A DNA stretch of 64,000 nt from a virus. The notes beneath the pieces were generated by a model. It was not told where the DNA came from. It did not search any database and was given only the letters and a program-made list of their open reading frames with translations. Positions within the stretch are counted from its first letter, which is position 1. The number at the start of each line of letters is the position of its first letter. The stretch covers positions 1 to 64,000 of the IMG/VR virus record IMGVR_UViG_3300030104_004476; one strand, given 5' to 3'. The position numbers and the translations under genes are program-made. This document shows positions 1 through 6,314 of this stretch, one piece after another.

Positions 1-150
1 GCTATTGAAACTATAGACGAAGGTTTATATGAATTAATAGGTAAAGATGAAGATGATCCAGATGGATTTTATGAAGACTACATGGAGTGTTTACCACATA
101 TAGTTAAGAATATAAGTAAATTTCAAAATATAGTAGATGAAGAAGATTAA
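1..150 (+). CDS. Small acidic phage protein, 5' truncated by window edge
   Basis: The reading frame is open from base 1 to a TAA at 148-150 and encodes the last 49 residues of a protein nearly identical to the 64-aa product at 61284-61478. The start lies outside the window. The product is acidic, with no signal peptide, membrane segment or recognised domain. It is the first member of the repeated early block, and the next frame starts inside its 3' end. Function is unknown; near-identity between copies argues that it is a real gene. Confidence 0.8.
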   Translation, partial: AIETIDEGLYELIGKDEDDPDGFYEDYMECLPHIVKNISKFQNIVDEED

Positions 151-283
151 AGAAATATTAAAAGATATGTTCACTTATGAACCTAATATAATTAAAAAAT
201 TAAAAGAATATGAGCAAAAAGAGAAAGCTGAACAGCAAAAATCCAAAGTACAAAACACAAGCAGAAATAAAAGCAACTACTAA
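137..283 (+). CDS. Small basic protein overlapping its downstream neighbour
   Basis: A 48-aa lysine/glutamate-rich frame begins inside the previous gene (14-nt overlap) and its last half overlaps the 210-368 frame in a different phase. The homologous frame at 61465-61599 is also open but shorter. In the shared 74 nt the copies differ at three bases, and all three change an amino acid here (V/I, S/G, Y/N) while being silent in the overlapping frame. The C-terminal half is therefore probably weakly constrained. Function is unknown and the case for translation is moderate. Confidence 0.5.
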   Translation: MKKIKEILKDMFTYEPNIIKKLKEYEQKEKAEQQKSKVQNTSRNKSNY

Positions 284-368
284 AGATGTTGACAAAAAGG
301 TGCTAATTAAAGAGCTAACAAGACAAGGTGTTAAAGGTGTTAAGGTATACGCTACATTTTACAAATAA
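210..368 (+). CDS. Conserved 52-aa basic protein
   Basis: This short basic protein (starts MSKKRKLNSKNPKYK) is identical at the protein level to the product of 61526-61684. Every nucleotide difference between the copies is silent in this frame, including those in the overlap with the 137-283 frame, which directly supports real coding and purifying selection. No known domain was recognised; the basic N-terminus followed by a probable alpha/beta segment could bind nucleic acid, but that is a guess. The promoter-like motif for the next gene begins three bases after its stop codon. Confidence 0.75.
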   Translation: MSKKRKLNSKNPKYKTQAEIKATTKDVDKKVLIKELTRQGVKGVKVYATFYK

Positions 369-370
369 AA

Positions 371-393
371 TACGAACACTAACGGATAATATA
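371..393 (+). promoter_or_regulatory. Early promoter-like motif (TACGA-N8-GGATAATATA)
   Basis: TACGA at 371-375, eight bases, then GGATAATATA at 384-393, preceded by an ACAAATAAAA stretch. Same spacing and flanks as seven other copies in the rightward region. It lies 15 bases upstream of the gene at 408. Confidence 0.7.
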
Positions 394-407
394 ATAAATT
401 AAATAAT

Positions 408-602
408 ATGAATATGAGTTACTGCAGGTTCGAGAACACAGAAAAGGACCTAACTGATTGCCTTTATGCAATAGAAGAAGGAGATTACACAGATTTATCT
501 TCTTATAGAGAAGAACAGGCTTTAAGAAGTTTGTTTGATACTTGTGAAGCAATACTTGATCACAAAGATGAAGTATTAGAAAAATTAAATGACAATAGCT
601 AA
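408..602 (+). CDS. Conserved small phage protein (MSYCRFENT family)
   Basis: A 64-aa acidic protein beginning MNMSYCRFENT, a start typical of a small protein family common in many unrelated phages and of unknown function. Translation could start at the first or third codon. The copy at 61921-62121 differs at only three positions over the first 61 residues, then diverges at the C-terminus. It is the first gene after an early promoter-like motif. No catalytic motif or membrane segment is visible. Confidence 0.8.
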   Translation: MNMSYCRFENTEKDLTDCLYAIEEGDYTDLSSYREEQALRSLFDTCEAILDHKDEVLEKLNDNS

Positions 603-613
603 TTAAATAAATT

Positions 614-850
614 ATGAGAAAAAACTTATGGCAAAAGCTTTCGCCTGATATGCGAGACAAAATTGAAAGCGTACAAAGCAAATATCCTACTATGTATATA
701 GATATTAAAGCTAACTTAGAAACTGAATCTTTTTGGGATGAGCTAAGTATCAACACTGTAAGTAATATATTAACTTTCACGGATACACCTTTATATACGG
801 TCAATAGTAATACGTGGAAATATGGAGATGGTATATTATGCGAAGATTAA
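614..850 (+). CDS. Unrecognised 78-aa early protein
   Basis: An ORF of 78 codons 11 bases after the preceding gene; its end overlaps the next start by 13 nt, so it sits in a tight operon. The sequence is mixed alpha/beta with several tryptophans and no recognised motif. At the same place in the right-hand block an unrelated 63-aa gene occurs (62123-62314), so this is a swappable cargo position inside an otherwise conserved early block. Function is unknown. Confidence 0.6.
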   Translation: MRKNLWQKLSPDMRDKIESVQSKYPTMYIDIKANLETESFWDELSINTVSNILTFTDTPLYTVNSNTWKYGDGILCED

Positions 851-945
851 TATATGACATGTACTATAAAGAAGAAATATCAATGGAAATTGCTATGAGA
901 TTATTAGATAAATTAACAGAATTAAGTAATAAAAGAAGGCGATGA
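838..945 (+). CDS. Conserved 35-aa helical peptide
   Basis: A 35-codon gene (starts MRRLIYDMYYKEEIS), largely helical and basic at both ends. It overlaps the previous gene by 13 nt, and its TGA stop overlaps the next start (ATGA). The copy at 62314-62421 has only conservative differences although the genes on its left side differ between blocks, so it is conserved independently. It resembles a tiny DNA-binding or adaptor peptide, but no family could be assigned. Confidence 0.6.
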   Translation: MRRLIYDMYYKEEISMEIAMRLLDKLTELSNKRRR

Positions 946-1334
946 GTACAAGAGCGCAAGTTAGATTCGCTACACGAGAAGAAGGAGTATCGTTTAGCGA
1001 ACACCCAAAAGTTATACACGCACAGTTTTATGTGCATCACGATGGTTATCCAGAAGGACTAGGTTTAGAGATAGCCGAGTCGTTAACTAAATATCAAAAG
1101 ATAATGCACTGGGAAATAGAAGAGTTGTTTACTAGACACAGCGATCTTGAATATGTATATTATGTATGGCAACACCCAATGAAAACTACGTGGATTAGTA
1201 TATTTGAAGAAAGATATAATAAAGACTTAACCAAGTCTGATAAGTGTATATTCGTAGGTGAACCAAGTAATCTTATAGATAAGTACAAAGAAAAACCTGA
1301 AAAGGTTGATCGAGACTACTTAGATTATGTATAA
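942..1334 (+). CDS. Conserved phage protein of unknown function (MSTRAQVRF)
   Basis: A 130-aa protein beginning MSTRAQVRFATREEG. It resembles a widespread phage family of unknown function with a conserved 'FYVHHDGYPEGLG' segment near residue 30 and a 'WISIFE' strand near residue 88. The start is fixed by an ATGA overlap with the upstream 35-aa gene. The right-hand copy (62674-63045) is almost identical until a different C-terminal tail. No membrane or signal segment; cytosolic. Family membership rests on the N-terminal pattern only. Confidence 0.75.
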   Translation: MSTRAQVRFATREEGVSFSEHPKVIHAQFYVHHDGYPEGLGLEIAESLTKYQKIMHWEIEELFTRHSDLEYVYYVWQHPMKTTWISIFEERYNKDLTKSDKCIFVGEPSNLIDKYKEKPEKVDRDYLDYV

Positions 1335-1346
1335 TTACAAACTAAA

Positions 1347-1369
1347 TACGGATGAAAAAGGATAATATA
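1347..1369 (+). promoter_or_regulatory. Early promoter-like motif overlapping a gene start
   Basis: TACGG, eight bases, GGATAATATA, with the usual ACAAACTAAA upstream flank. The motif ends three bases before an in-frame ATG at 1373. The same arrangement is kept at 63027-63049. If transcription starts just downstream, the message would be leaderless or nearly so. Confidence 0.6.
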
Positions 1370-1372
1370 ATT

Positions 1373-1627
1373 ATGACAGACGAACAATTAAGAAAACTAA
1401 TAGATGGTCTTGCTAATCAAATGGTAAAACGTATTTATGGCGTAACTGAAGAGCAAAGCCAAACTACGTTCTATGCAGACAGAGATGAAGATCACGCTAT
1501 GGGTGAGTTAGCTAGGCTAATGACACTATCAGCTATATACGAAGACAGAGAAGAATATGAAAAATGTGCTGCGATTAAAAAACATATAGATAAAATAAAT
1601 AAAATTATAGATAGATATGATGCGTAA
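1373..1627 (+). CDS. Small UVR-motif protein
   Basis: An 84-aa protein from the ATG at 1373 (an in-frame ATG at 1352 would add seven residues that lie within the promoter-like motif, so the inner start is preferred). Residues about 55-78 match the UVR motif of UvrB/UvrC and ClpC-type proteins (EDREEYEKCAAIKKHIDKIN), which mediates protein-protein contacts. The copy at 63053-63307 differs at three residues. It overlaps the ligase start by 11 nt, suggesting coupling with DNA ligation or repair. Its exact role is unknown. Confidence 0.7.
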   Translation: MTDEQLRKLIDGLANQMVKRIYGVTEEQSQTTFYADRDEDHAMGELARLMTLSAIYEDREEYEKCAAIKKHIDKINKIIDRYDA

Positions 1628-2468
1628 AAAACCAATGCTAGCATATCCAGTTAGCTCAAAACCAATTGATTACACCAAACCTGTATTTATGCAACCAAAG
1701 CTTGATGGTGTACGTTGTCTTATACAATATGACGGCACTGAAAGCCTTGTTGCTTATTCACGTACAGGTAAAGTATGGAAAAATATAAACCATATATTAT
1801 ATGACTTAATACCTTTTTTCAAAAAGTATCCTGATGTTATACTTGATGGCGAGCTATATAATCACGATCTAAAAGATGATTTTGAAACTATTATATCTAT
1901 TGTCAGAAGACAAAAACCAGATGACATAGACATGCTTAATTCGCGCGATCTTGTACAGTTTCATTGTTATGATTATATTCCTGGTCCAGCATTGCTTAAT
2001 GCTAAGTTTGATAGTCGTAATGTGTGGCTGAAAGCTGAGTTGCCACAAAGTTATTGTGTTAAACATGTATATACTACTAAAATAGAAGAAAGCCAAGCTA
2101 ATATTCAACATCAATGTAATTTAGATGAAGGCTACGAAGGTTCTATACTACGTATTAATACTGAATACCAATGCAAACGATCTCACAGTTTACGTAAGTT
2201 CAAAGACTTTTCTGACACTGAAGCTGTAATTACAGGCTGGGTTGAAGGTAAGGGTAAACGTGTAGGTACTATCGGTAAGTTTATGGCTATCGATGCTGAT
2301 GGTAATGAGTTCGGCATGCCAGTCATGGATAAATTCAAAAAGTTACAAACAATGTTTAAAGAAATGCAAGGTTGGGTTGGTCAAACAGCTACGTTTACAT
2401 ATTTTGAACGTACTAAAGCTGGCTCATACCGTCACCCATTATTTAAATGTATACGAAACTACGAGTAA
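1617..2468 (+). CDS. ATP-dependent DNA ligase, T7-like
   Basis: A 283-aa nucleotidyltransferase joining nicks in duplex DNA using ATP. Motif I KLDGVR (adenylated lysine) lies near residue 28, motif III LDGELY near 81, motif IV EGSILR near 176, and motif V-like LRKFKDF near 192. A C-terminal OB-fold-like region includes GKGKRVGTIGKF. It is shorter than T7 ligase (359 aa) but contains the full core. It starts inside the UVR-motif gene. A second, clearly diverged copy begins at 63297; the motifs and termini are conserved and the middle differs. It probably seals fragments during phage replication and recombination. Confidence 0.9.
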   Translation: MMRKKPMLAYPVSSKPIDYTKPVFMQPKLDGVRCLIQYDGTESLVAYSRTGKVWKNINHILYDLIPFFKKYPDVILDGELYNHDLKDDFETIISIVRRQKPDDIDMLNSRDLVQFHCYDYIPGPALLNAKFDSRNVWLKAELPQSYCVKHVYTTKIEESQANIQHQCNLDEGYEGSILRINTEYQCKRSHSLRKFKDFSDTEAVITGWVEGKGKRVGTIGKFMAIDADGNEFGMPVMDKFKKLQTMFKEMQGWVGQTATFTYFERTKAGSYRHPLFKCIRNYE

Positions 2469-2469
2469 T

Positions 2470-2952
2470 ATGAATATATTTTATTTAGACAAAGATCCAG
2501 TTAAAGCTGCTAAAGTACAGTATAACAAGCACGTAGTCAAAATGATACTTGAGTCGGCTCAGATGTTATGTACGGCTCATCATGAATTACTAGATGATCC
2601 TGATGTACCATACAAACCAGCTCATGTAAATCACCCATCAACAATATGGACTAGAAGTGATAATCATCATTACCATTGGTTATATGATCACATGCTGGCC
2701 TTAGGTGATGAGTATACTAAAAGATATGGTAAAACACATTTATCAATAATTAAATGTAAAGAAGCATTACGATTAGCACCTGTTAATATACCACATGTAG
2801 AGTTTAAACAACCTCCGCAGTGTATGCCAGATGAATATAAAGATAAATGTAGTATACAAGCTTATTGGAATTATTATATAGGTGAAAAACACATAGTAGT
2901 AAATAAAAACAAAGAAAAATTATATGAACAAAGACCTAAAGAAACGTATTAA
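2470..2952 (+). CDS. Conserved phage protein, possible DNA-repair-like family
   Basis: A 160-aa protein starting MNIFYLDKDPVKAA one base after the ligase stop; an upstream in-frame extension into the ligase gene is rejected. The 'KHVVKMILESAQML' helix, 'HVNHPSTIWTR' and 'PPQCMPDEYK' segments are hallmarks of a family common in marine phages. It may be related to pyrimidine-dimer glycosylase-like proteins, but I recall this only weakly and no catalytic residue can be assigned. Clustering with ligase fits nucleic-acid processing. Several histidines could bind metal. Confidence 0.7.
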   Translation: MNIFYLDKDPVKAAKVQYNKHVVKMILESAQMLCTAHHELLDDPDVPYKPAHVNHPSTIWTRSDNHHYHWLYDHMLALGDEYTKRYGKTHLSIIKCKEALRLAPVNIPHVEFKQPPQCMPDEYKDKCSIQAYWNYYIGEKHIVVNKNKEKLYEQRPKETY

Positions 2953-3067
2953 AAAGTTTAATAATATAAAATATGTTAAAGATAATTCTAAAAGAATTAT
3001 TATTGCAACATTAAGTGTTAATTCAGGTAGAGTATGGAGCGTGACAACAGCCCCTAAGAATAAATAG
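2924..3067 (+). CDS. Small basic 47-aa protein
   Basis: The frame opens 29 nt before the previous stop and ends at a TAG 10 bases before the next gene. The product is lysine-rich at its N-terminus (MNKDLKKRIKKFNNIK), followed by a short beta-like segment. No family was recognised. Part of the left arm of the dyad at 3041-3084 lies inside its 3' end, so regulation and coding overlap here. Confidence 0.5.
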   Translation: MNKDLKKRIKKFNNIKYVKDNSKRIIIATLSVNSGRVWSVTTAPKNK

Positions 3068-3084
3068 TAACAGGCTTATGTCAT
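3041..3084. promoter_or_regulatory. Long dyad spanning the start codon of the HTH gene
   Basis: Left arm TGACA-AC-AGCC (3042-3052) is mirrored by right arm GGCT-TA-TGTCA (3073-3083). The ATG of the 3078 gene lies within the right arm. Two further dyads with the same arms lie at 58821-58866 and 59349-59396. It could be a DNA operator or an RNA hairpin hiding the start codon. Confidence 0.65.
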
Positions 3085-3698
3085 ACGAAAGAAACCTAAA
3101 ATACCTAAATAATAATAGGATTACTTATAGGCGTTTACCTATAACTGATAAACCTACAATAGATACCAAAGAATACATGTTTTACGAAAACGGTACGCAT
3201 GAGTGCTATGAGTTATTCCGTTCGTCAGCAAAAATAACTACATATAAGTCTCTAAAATGGCACTTACTTGTTCTTTGGTATCTTAACCCTCAACTTGATC
3301 CTGATGACTTTAATAAGTTAGCAGAGGTTATATCTCATAAACCAAATGGTTTTGTAAGTTTTGAGTTGTCAGATAGAATATTAGATAAGATTATATATGG
3401 AGTTAGCATGGCTGATTTAGAGCGTCCACCAAAAAATAAATTACGTAAAGTTATATTTAAACCTTTTACTGGATTAACTAAAGAACAAAAATTATCTATC
3501 GTAGGATCATTAATAGGTGTAACAAATAAGATACATTCAGACGACATATATCAATGTATGATAGATACACATGACATAAATAAAAAGATTACAATAAAAC
3601 GGCTCTCTGAGCTTCTTAACGTATCACAACGAACTATACATAGACACATGTGTGAAGATTTAAAAAGAGAAAAAGAATTATTAAACCAACAATTATGA
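3078..3698 (+). CDS. HTH DNA-binding protein, candidate early regulator
   Basis: A 206-aa protein whose C-terminal part (about residues 168-200) forms a clear helix-turn-helix: ITIKRLSELLNVSQRTIHRHM, followed by a charged helix. The N-terminal 160 residues are not recognised and may be a dimerisation or replication-initiator-like domain. It overlaps the sigma-factor gene by 4 nt (ATGA), so the two are probably translationally coupled. A long dyad covers its start codon and recurs in the early/late control region, which suggests autoregulation and control of the switch (inference). Confidence 0.7.
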   Translation: MSYERNLKYLNNNRITYRRLPITDKPTIDTKEYMFYENGTHECYELFRSSAKITTYKSLKWHLLVLWYLNPQLDPDDFNKLAEVISHKPNGFVSFELSDRILDKIIYGVSMADLERPPKNKLRKVIFKPFTGLTKEQKLSIVGSLIGVTNKIHSDDIYQCMIDTHDINKKITIKRLSELLNVSQRTIHRHMCEDLKREKELLNQQL

Positions 3699-4447
3699 AA
3701 AAATATAACTCAAACAATTTCAGTAGATATAAAGTAGATGTTAAATCTTCTCAACCAACTAGTAAACATTATAGTGAATATACTAGAGATGAAATGGTTG
3801 CAAGGTTTTTACCATTAGTTGAAAATATTGCGCGTAAATTTAATAAAAGTGAATCATCAAGTGGTATATTATCTTTATCAGATATGATACAGTTTGGAAA
3901 TATAGGTTTAGTAAAAGCTGTTGATAAAATAGATTGGTTGAAATTAGGTCAATCAAACGATATCGAAAAAACACTAAAGTCATTTTTATCTAAACGTATT
4001 CGTGGAGCTATTCGTCGTGCTACAGATGCTAATCGTTCTGGTATGAGATTACCTGAGCATAAGCTTAACGAAATACGTAATGACTTTGAAAATCCTAATA
4101 ATTCAGAAATGTTTTTTAACTCAATGTTTCAAAGTATTGATTCAGGAGTAAACAACGATGAAAATCACGTGTATCAAATAGAAGATACATCAGGAGATCC
4201 AATGAAAAAAGAACACTTAGCTTATAAACTTCGTGACGTTATGTTACAATACTTAAATGATAAAGAATATAATGTTCTTTGCTTAAGCTTTGGTTTAAAC
4301 TGTGATAAGCTTTCTGCTAAACAGATCGCAGAAAAATTAGATATGAAAGGTAGTAGTTCTTATGTTCGTGTTTCACAGTTAAAAAAGCAGGCAATTGACA
4401 AATTAAAAAAGGTAATGGACTACTCGCAAGTAGTTGATTACCTGTAA
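3695..4447 (+). CDS. Sigma-70 family RNA polymerase sigma factor
   Basis: A 250-aa sigma factor. Region 2 lies at about residues 30-110, with the core-binding DMIQFGNIGLVKAVDKID segment and the 'RIRGAIRRATDANRSGMRLP' melting/recognition segment. Region 4 is C-terminal: 'YNVLCLSFGLNCDKLSAKQIAEKLDM' then an HTH. Sigma regions 1.1 and 3 look reduced. It should redirect host RNA polymerase to phage promoters. Given eight copies of one non-host promoter-like motif in the window and no phage RNA polymerase, it is the natural candidate for recognising that motif or the late variant. Confidence 0.85.
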   Translation: MKKYNSNNFSRYKVDVKSSQPTSKHYSEYTRDEMVARFLPLVENIARKFNKSESSSGILSLSDMIQFGNIGLVKAVDKIDWLKLGQSNDIEKTLKSFLSKRIRGAIRRATDANRSGMRLPEHKLNEIRNDFENPNNSEMFFNSMFQSIDSGVNNDENHVYQIEDTSGDPMKKEHLAYKLRDVMLQYLNDKEYNVLCLSFGLNCDKLSAKQIAEKLDMKGSSSYVRVSQLKKQAIDKLKKVMDYSQVVDYL

Positions 4448-4518
4448 GTTATACAAGTAAAATAAATTAAATTATTAATTTCTTATGTAATTATATATAA
4501 GAACAAACCATATACCAA

Positions 4519-5061
4519 ATGAAAGATTTAACCAAAAAATTAGCTGACATTCAAACTAAGCTAAAAGCAAAAAAATCTTCGTATAATTCTTTTGGAAAGT
4601 ACTACTTCCGTAAAGCCGAAGATATTCTTGAAGGTGTAAAACCTTTTTTATTACAACACAATGTTTATGTAACAACAACTGAAGAAATTGTTGGTATTGA
4701 ACCTGTACCAATGATGAAGACTACTGCTACTATTAGTGACGGCGAAAATGCTATACACGCCACAGCTATAGTGGGAGTTGACCTTGGTCAAAAAGGCATG
4801 CAGACGTCTCAACAGTTTGGGGCAGCATCTACCTATGGTAAAAAATATGCTCTTGGTAATTTATTTCTTATCGATGATACTGAAGATGCTGACGCTACCA
4901 ACAACCACGGTAAAGCTCAACAAGTTACAGTTAAGAAAAAAGCTAAGATAACTAAAGAGCAAATGGATAAAGCTGTTGAGTTCGTAAAAGGTGGAGGATC
5001 AGTTGAAGCTATTAAAAAGAAATACGAATTAACATCAGCGCAAATTAAACAACTAGCGTAA
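4519..5061 (+). CDS. ERF-family single-strand annealing recombinase
   Basis: A 180-aa protein. Residues 1-125 match the ERF superfamily (as in phage P22 Erf): 'KKSSYNSFGKYYFRKAEDILEGVKPFL' and 'QQFGAASTYGKKYALGNLFLIDDTEDAD'. The C-terminus is lysine-rich with a small helical domain resembling a SAP/HTH-like tail. ERF proteins anneal complementary single strands. It is followed with a TAATG overlap by a RecE-like exonuclease, forming a standard two-component recombination module. Preceded by about 70 bases of A/T-rich leader without a recognisable early motif. Confidence 0.85.
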   Translation: MKDLTKKLADIQTKLKAKKSSYNSFGKYYFRKAEDILEGVKPFLLQHNVYVTTTEEIVGIEPVPMMKTTATISDGENAIHATAIVGVDLGQKGMQTSQQFGAASTYGKKYALGNLFLIDDTEDADATNNHGKAQQVTVKKKAKITKEQMDKAVEFVKGGGSVEAIKKKYELTSAQIKQLA

Positions 5062-5795
5062 TGACGAAAGAAATTTATCATAGATTAAAAAACGACAAAG
5101 ACTACTACGGTGAGTTTGGTCAACAGTTTTTAAGCAATTCGGATATATCGACACTATTGAAAAATCCTAAAGACTTGCACAAACCAAGACCTAATAGTCC
5201 AGCGTTTTTAATTGGCGGTTATTTTCATACCGCAATACTTGAACCTCAAAAACTTAAAAGTTTTAAGATCGTTGAAGCTACAACTCGTAATACTAAGGCG
5301 TACAAAGAAATATCTGAAGGCGAAATGTGTTTACTTAAACACGAAGTTGACAAGGTAGAATTAATGACGCAGGTTATTATGGACAATGATGTTTGTAAAG
5401 ATCTTATTCAACCGGTACTAGGTCAAGTAGAATATGAAGAGCCACGTGTTGGTAAAATCCACGGTCAAATGTGGAAAGGTAAAGCAGATATAATTAACCA
5501 TGAAGAAAAACTTGTTATTGATCTAAAAACCACTGGTGATATAGATAGATTTCAATGGTCAGCTTCAAAGTATAATTATGATAGTCAAGCTTTCATATAC
5601 TCAACCTTATTTGGATACGAAATGCTATTCGTTGTAATCGACAAGGAGACGCATCAAATAGGTTTATTCGATTGTTCACCAGAGTTTTATAAACGTGGTG
5701 AAGAAAAAGTACGTAAAGCTTGTGATGCGTACGAGTTATTCTATCAAACAGAAGACTTTGACTACAAGCAACATTTATTAACTAAAACCCTTTAA
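5061..5795 (+). CDS. PD-(D/E)XK exonuclease, RecE-like
   Basis: A 244-aa nuclease of the RecE/exonuclease VIII C-terminal type. Residues about 135-155 contain the catalytic strand set 'GKADIINHEEKLVIDLKTTGD' (Asp ... Asp-x-Lys), and the QxxxY motif is seen in 'YDSQAFIYSTLFG' near residue 175. It would resect double-stranded ends to give 3' single strands for the ERF protein encoded immediately upstream (TAATG overlap). The length is typical of phage members of this family. Confidence 0.85.
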   Translation: MTKEIYHRLKNDKDYYGEFGQQFLSNSDISTLLKNPKDLHKPRPNSPAFLIGGYFHTAILEPQKLKSFKIVEATTRNTKAYKEISEGEMCLLKHEVDKVELMTQVIMDNDVCKDLIQPVLGQVEYEEPRVGKIHGQMWKGKADIINHEEKLVIDLKTTGDIDRFQWSASKYNYDSQAFIYSTLFGYEMLFVVIDKETHQIGLFDCSPEFYKRGEEKVRKACDAYELFYQTEDFDYKQHLLTKTL

Positions 5796-5806
5796 ACCAA
5801 AAAATT

Positions 5807-5998
5807 ATGGGAAGATCAAAAATGAAGACCTGTGGAATATCAGGCAAAAAATTCAAAGCTAACAGTGATAACTTTTATGCATCAAGTACTTCTACTGATG
5901 GTTTTCATAATTATCACAAAAGCTTTGACAACTTCAGACGCACTACAGGTGCTACTGTAAATCAATGTAGAAACTTAGTTAACCTAATTAATTCCTAA
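5807..5998 (+). CDS. Small protein with degenerate zinc-ribbon-like pattern
   Basis: A 63-aa protein. The spacing 'CGISGKKFKANSDNFYASSTSTDGFHNYHKSFDNFRR' recalls short zinc-ribbon nuclease-associated proteins (CxxC ... FY..S.S.DG ... C..C), but most of the metal-binding cysteines are missing. It lies between exonuclease and SSB genes in a tight operon. Function is unknown; a DNA-binding accessory protein is possible. Confidence 0.6.
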   Translation: MGRSKMKTCGISGKKFKANSDNFYASSTSTDGFHNYHKSFDNFRRTTGATVNQCRNLVNLINS

Positions 5999-6001
5999 TT
6001 T

Positions 6002-6313
6002 ATGGCGAGTATTATTAAAACAAGTATTAACCTTAATGAAATACCAAAAGATAAAATCTTTGTTGGTAAAAAAGGTAAATACTTACCGATTACAATTACA
6101 CTAAATGATGAACCGGATCAGTTCGGTAATCAAGGTCCTGTAGTTGTAGAGCAGACGAAAGAAGAGAGAGAAGCTAAGACTCCTAAAACATATCTTGGCA
6201 ATGTAAAAGTTGTATGGACTAACGGTACAAACGTTGACACAGCTCCTAGAGACGGTCAACCAGCTGCTCCAGCTCCAGCATCTCAACAAGTAGAAGAAGA
6301 CTTACCATTCTAG
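6002..6313 (+). CDS. Single-stranded DNA-binding-like protein with acidic tip
   Basis: A 103-aa protein with a beta-rich core (residues 1-80), a proline/alanine-rich linker and a C-terminal EEDLPF tip. An acidic tip ending in Pro-Phe is the partner-docking signature of bacterial and phage SSBs. It is placed between the recombination genes and the primase-helicase gene (one base before it), where SSB genes are expected. The OB fold itself cannot be confirmed by eye, so the call rests on tip and position. Confidence 0.7.
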   Translation: MASIIKTSINLNEIPKDKIFVGKKGKYLPITITLNDEPDQFGNQGPVVVEQTKEEREAKTPKTYLGNVKVVWTNGTNVDTAPRDGQPAAPAPASQQVEEDLPF

Positions 6314-6314
6314 T

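Larger units (their letters stand above)
1..2370. repeat. Left copy of a terminal gene block repeated at the right end
   Basis: Position 1 aligns with 61329 and the match runs through the ligase gene to the right edge of the window. Gene order is shared: acidic small protein, two overlapping small frames, 64-aa protein, 35-aa protein, 130-aa protein, UVR-motif protein, ligase. The copies are not identical. This one lacks the structured RNA (61684-61858) and the 62418-62684 gene, and has an unrelated gene at 614-850 where the other has 62123-62314. It is either a diverged duplication or a circular-genome overlap between two strains. Confidence 0.9.

Noticed and set aside
379-804. Long open frame on the minus strand across the 408-850 genes, with a similar one at 61862-62170
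   Set aside because: It is the antisense shadow of the conserved early genes, in a low-complexity Leu/Ile/Ser translation typical of AT-rich DNA; it is present in both copies only because the sense genes are.
2293-2952. Upstream start for the gene after the ligase
   Set aside because: The extension lies inside the ligase in another frame; the ATG at 2470 matches the family start MNIFYLD.
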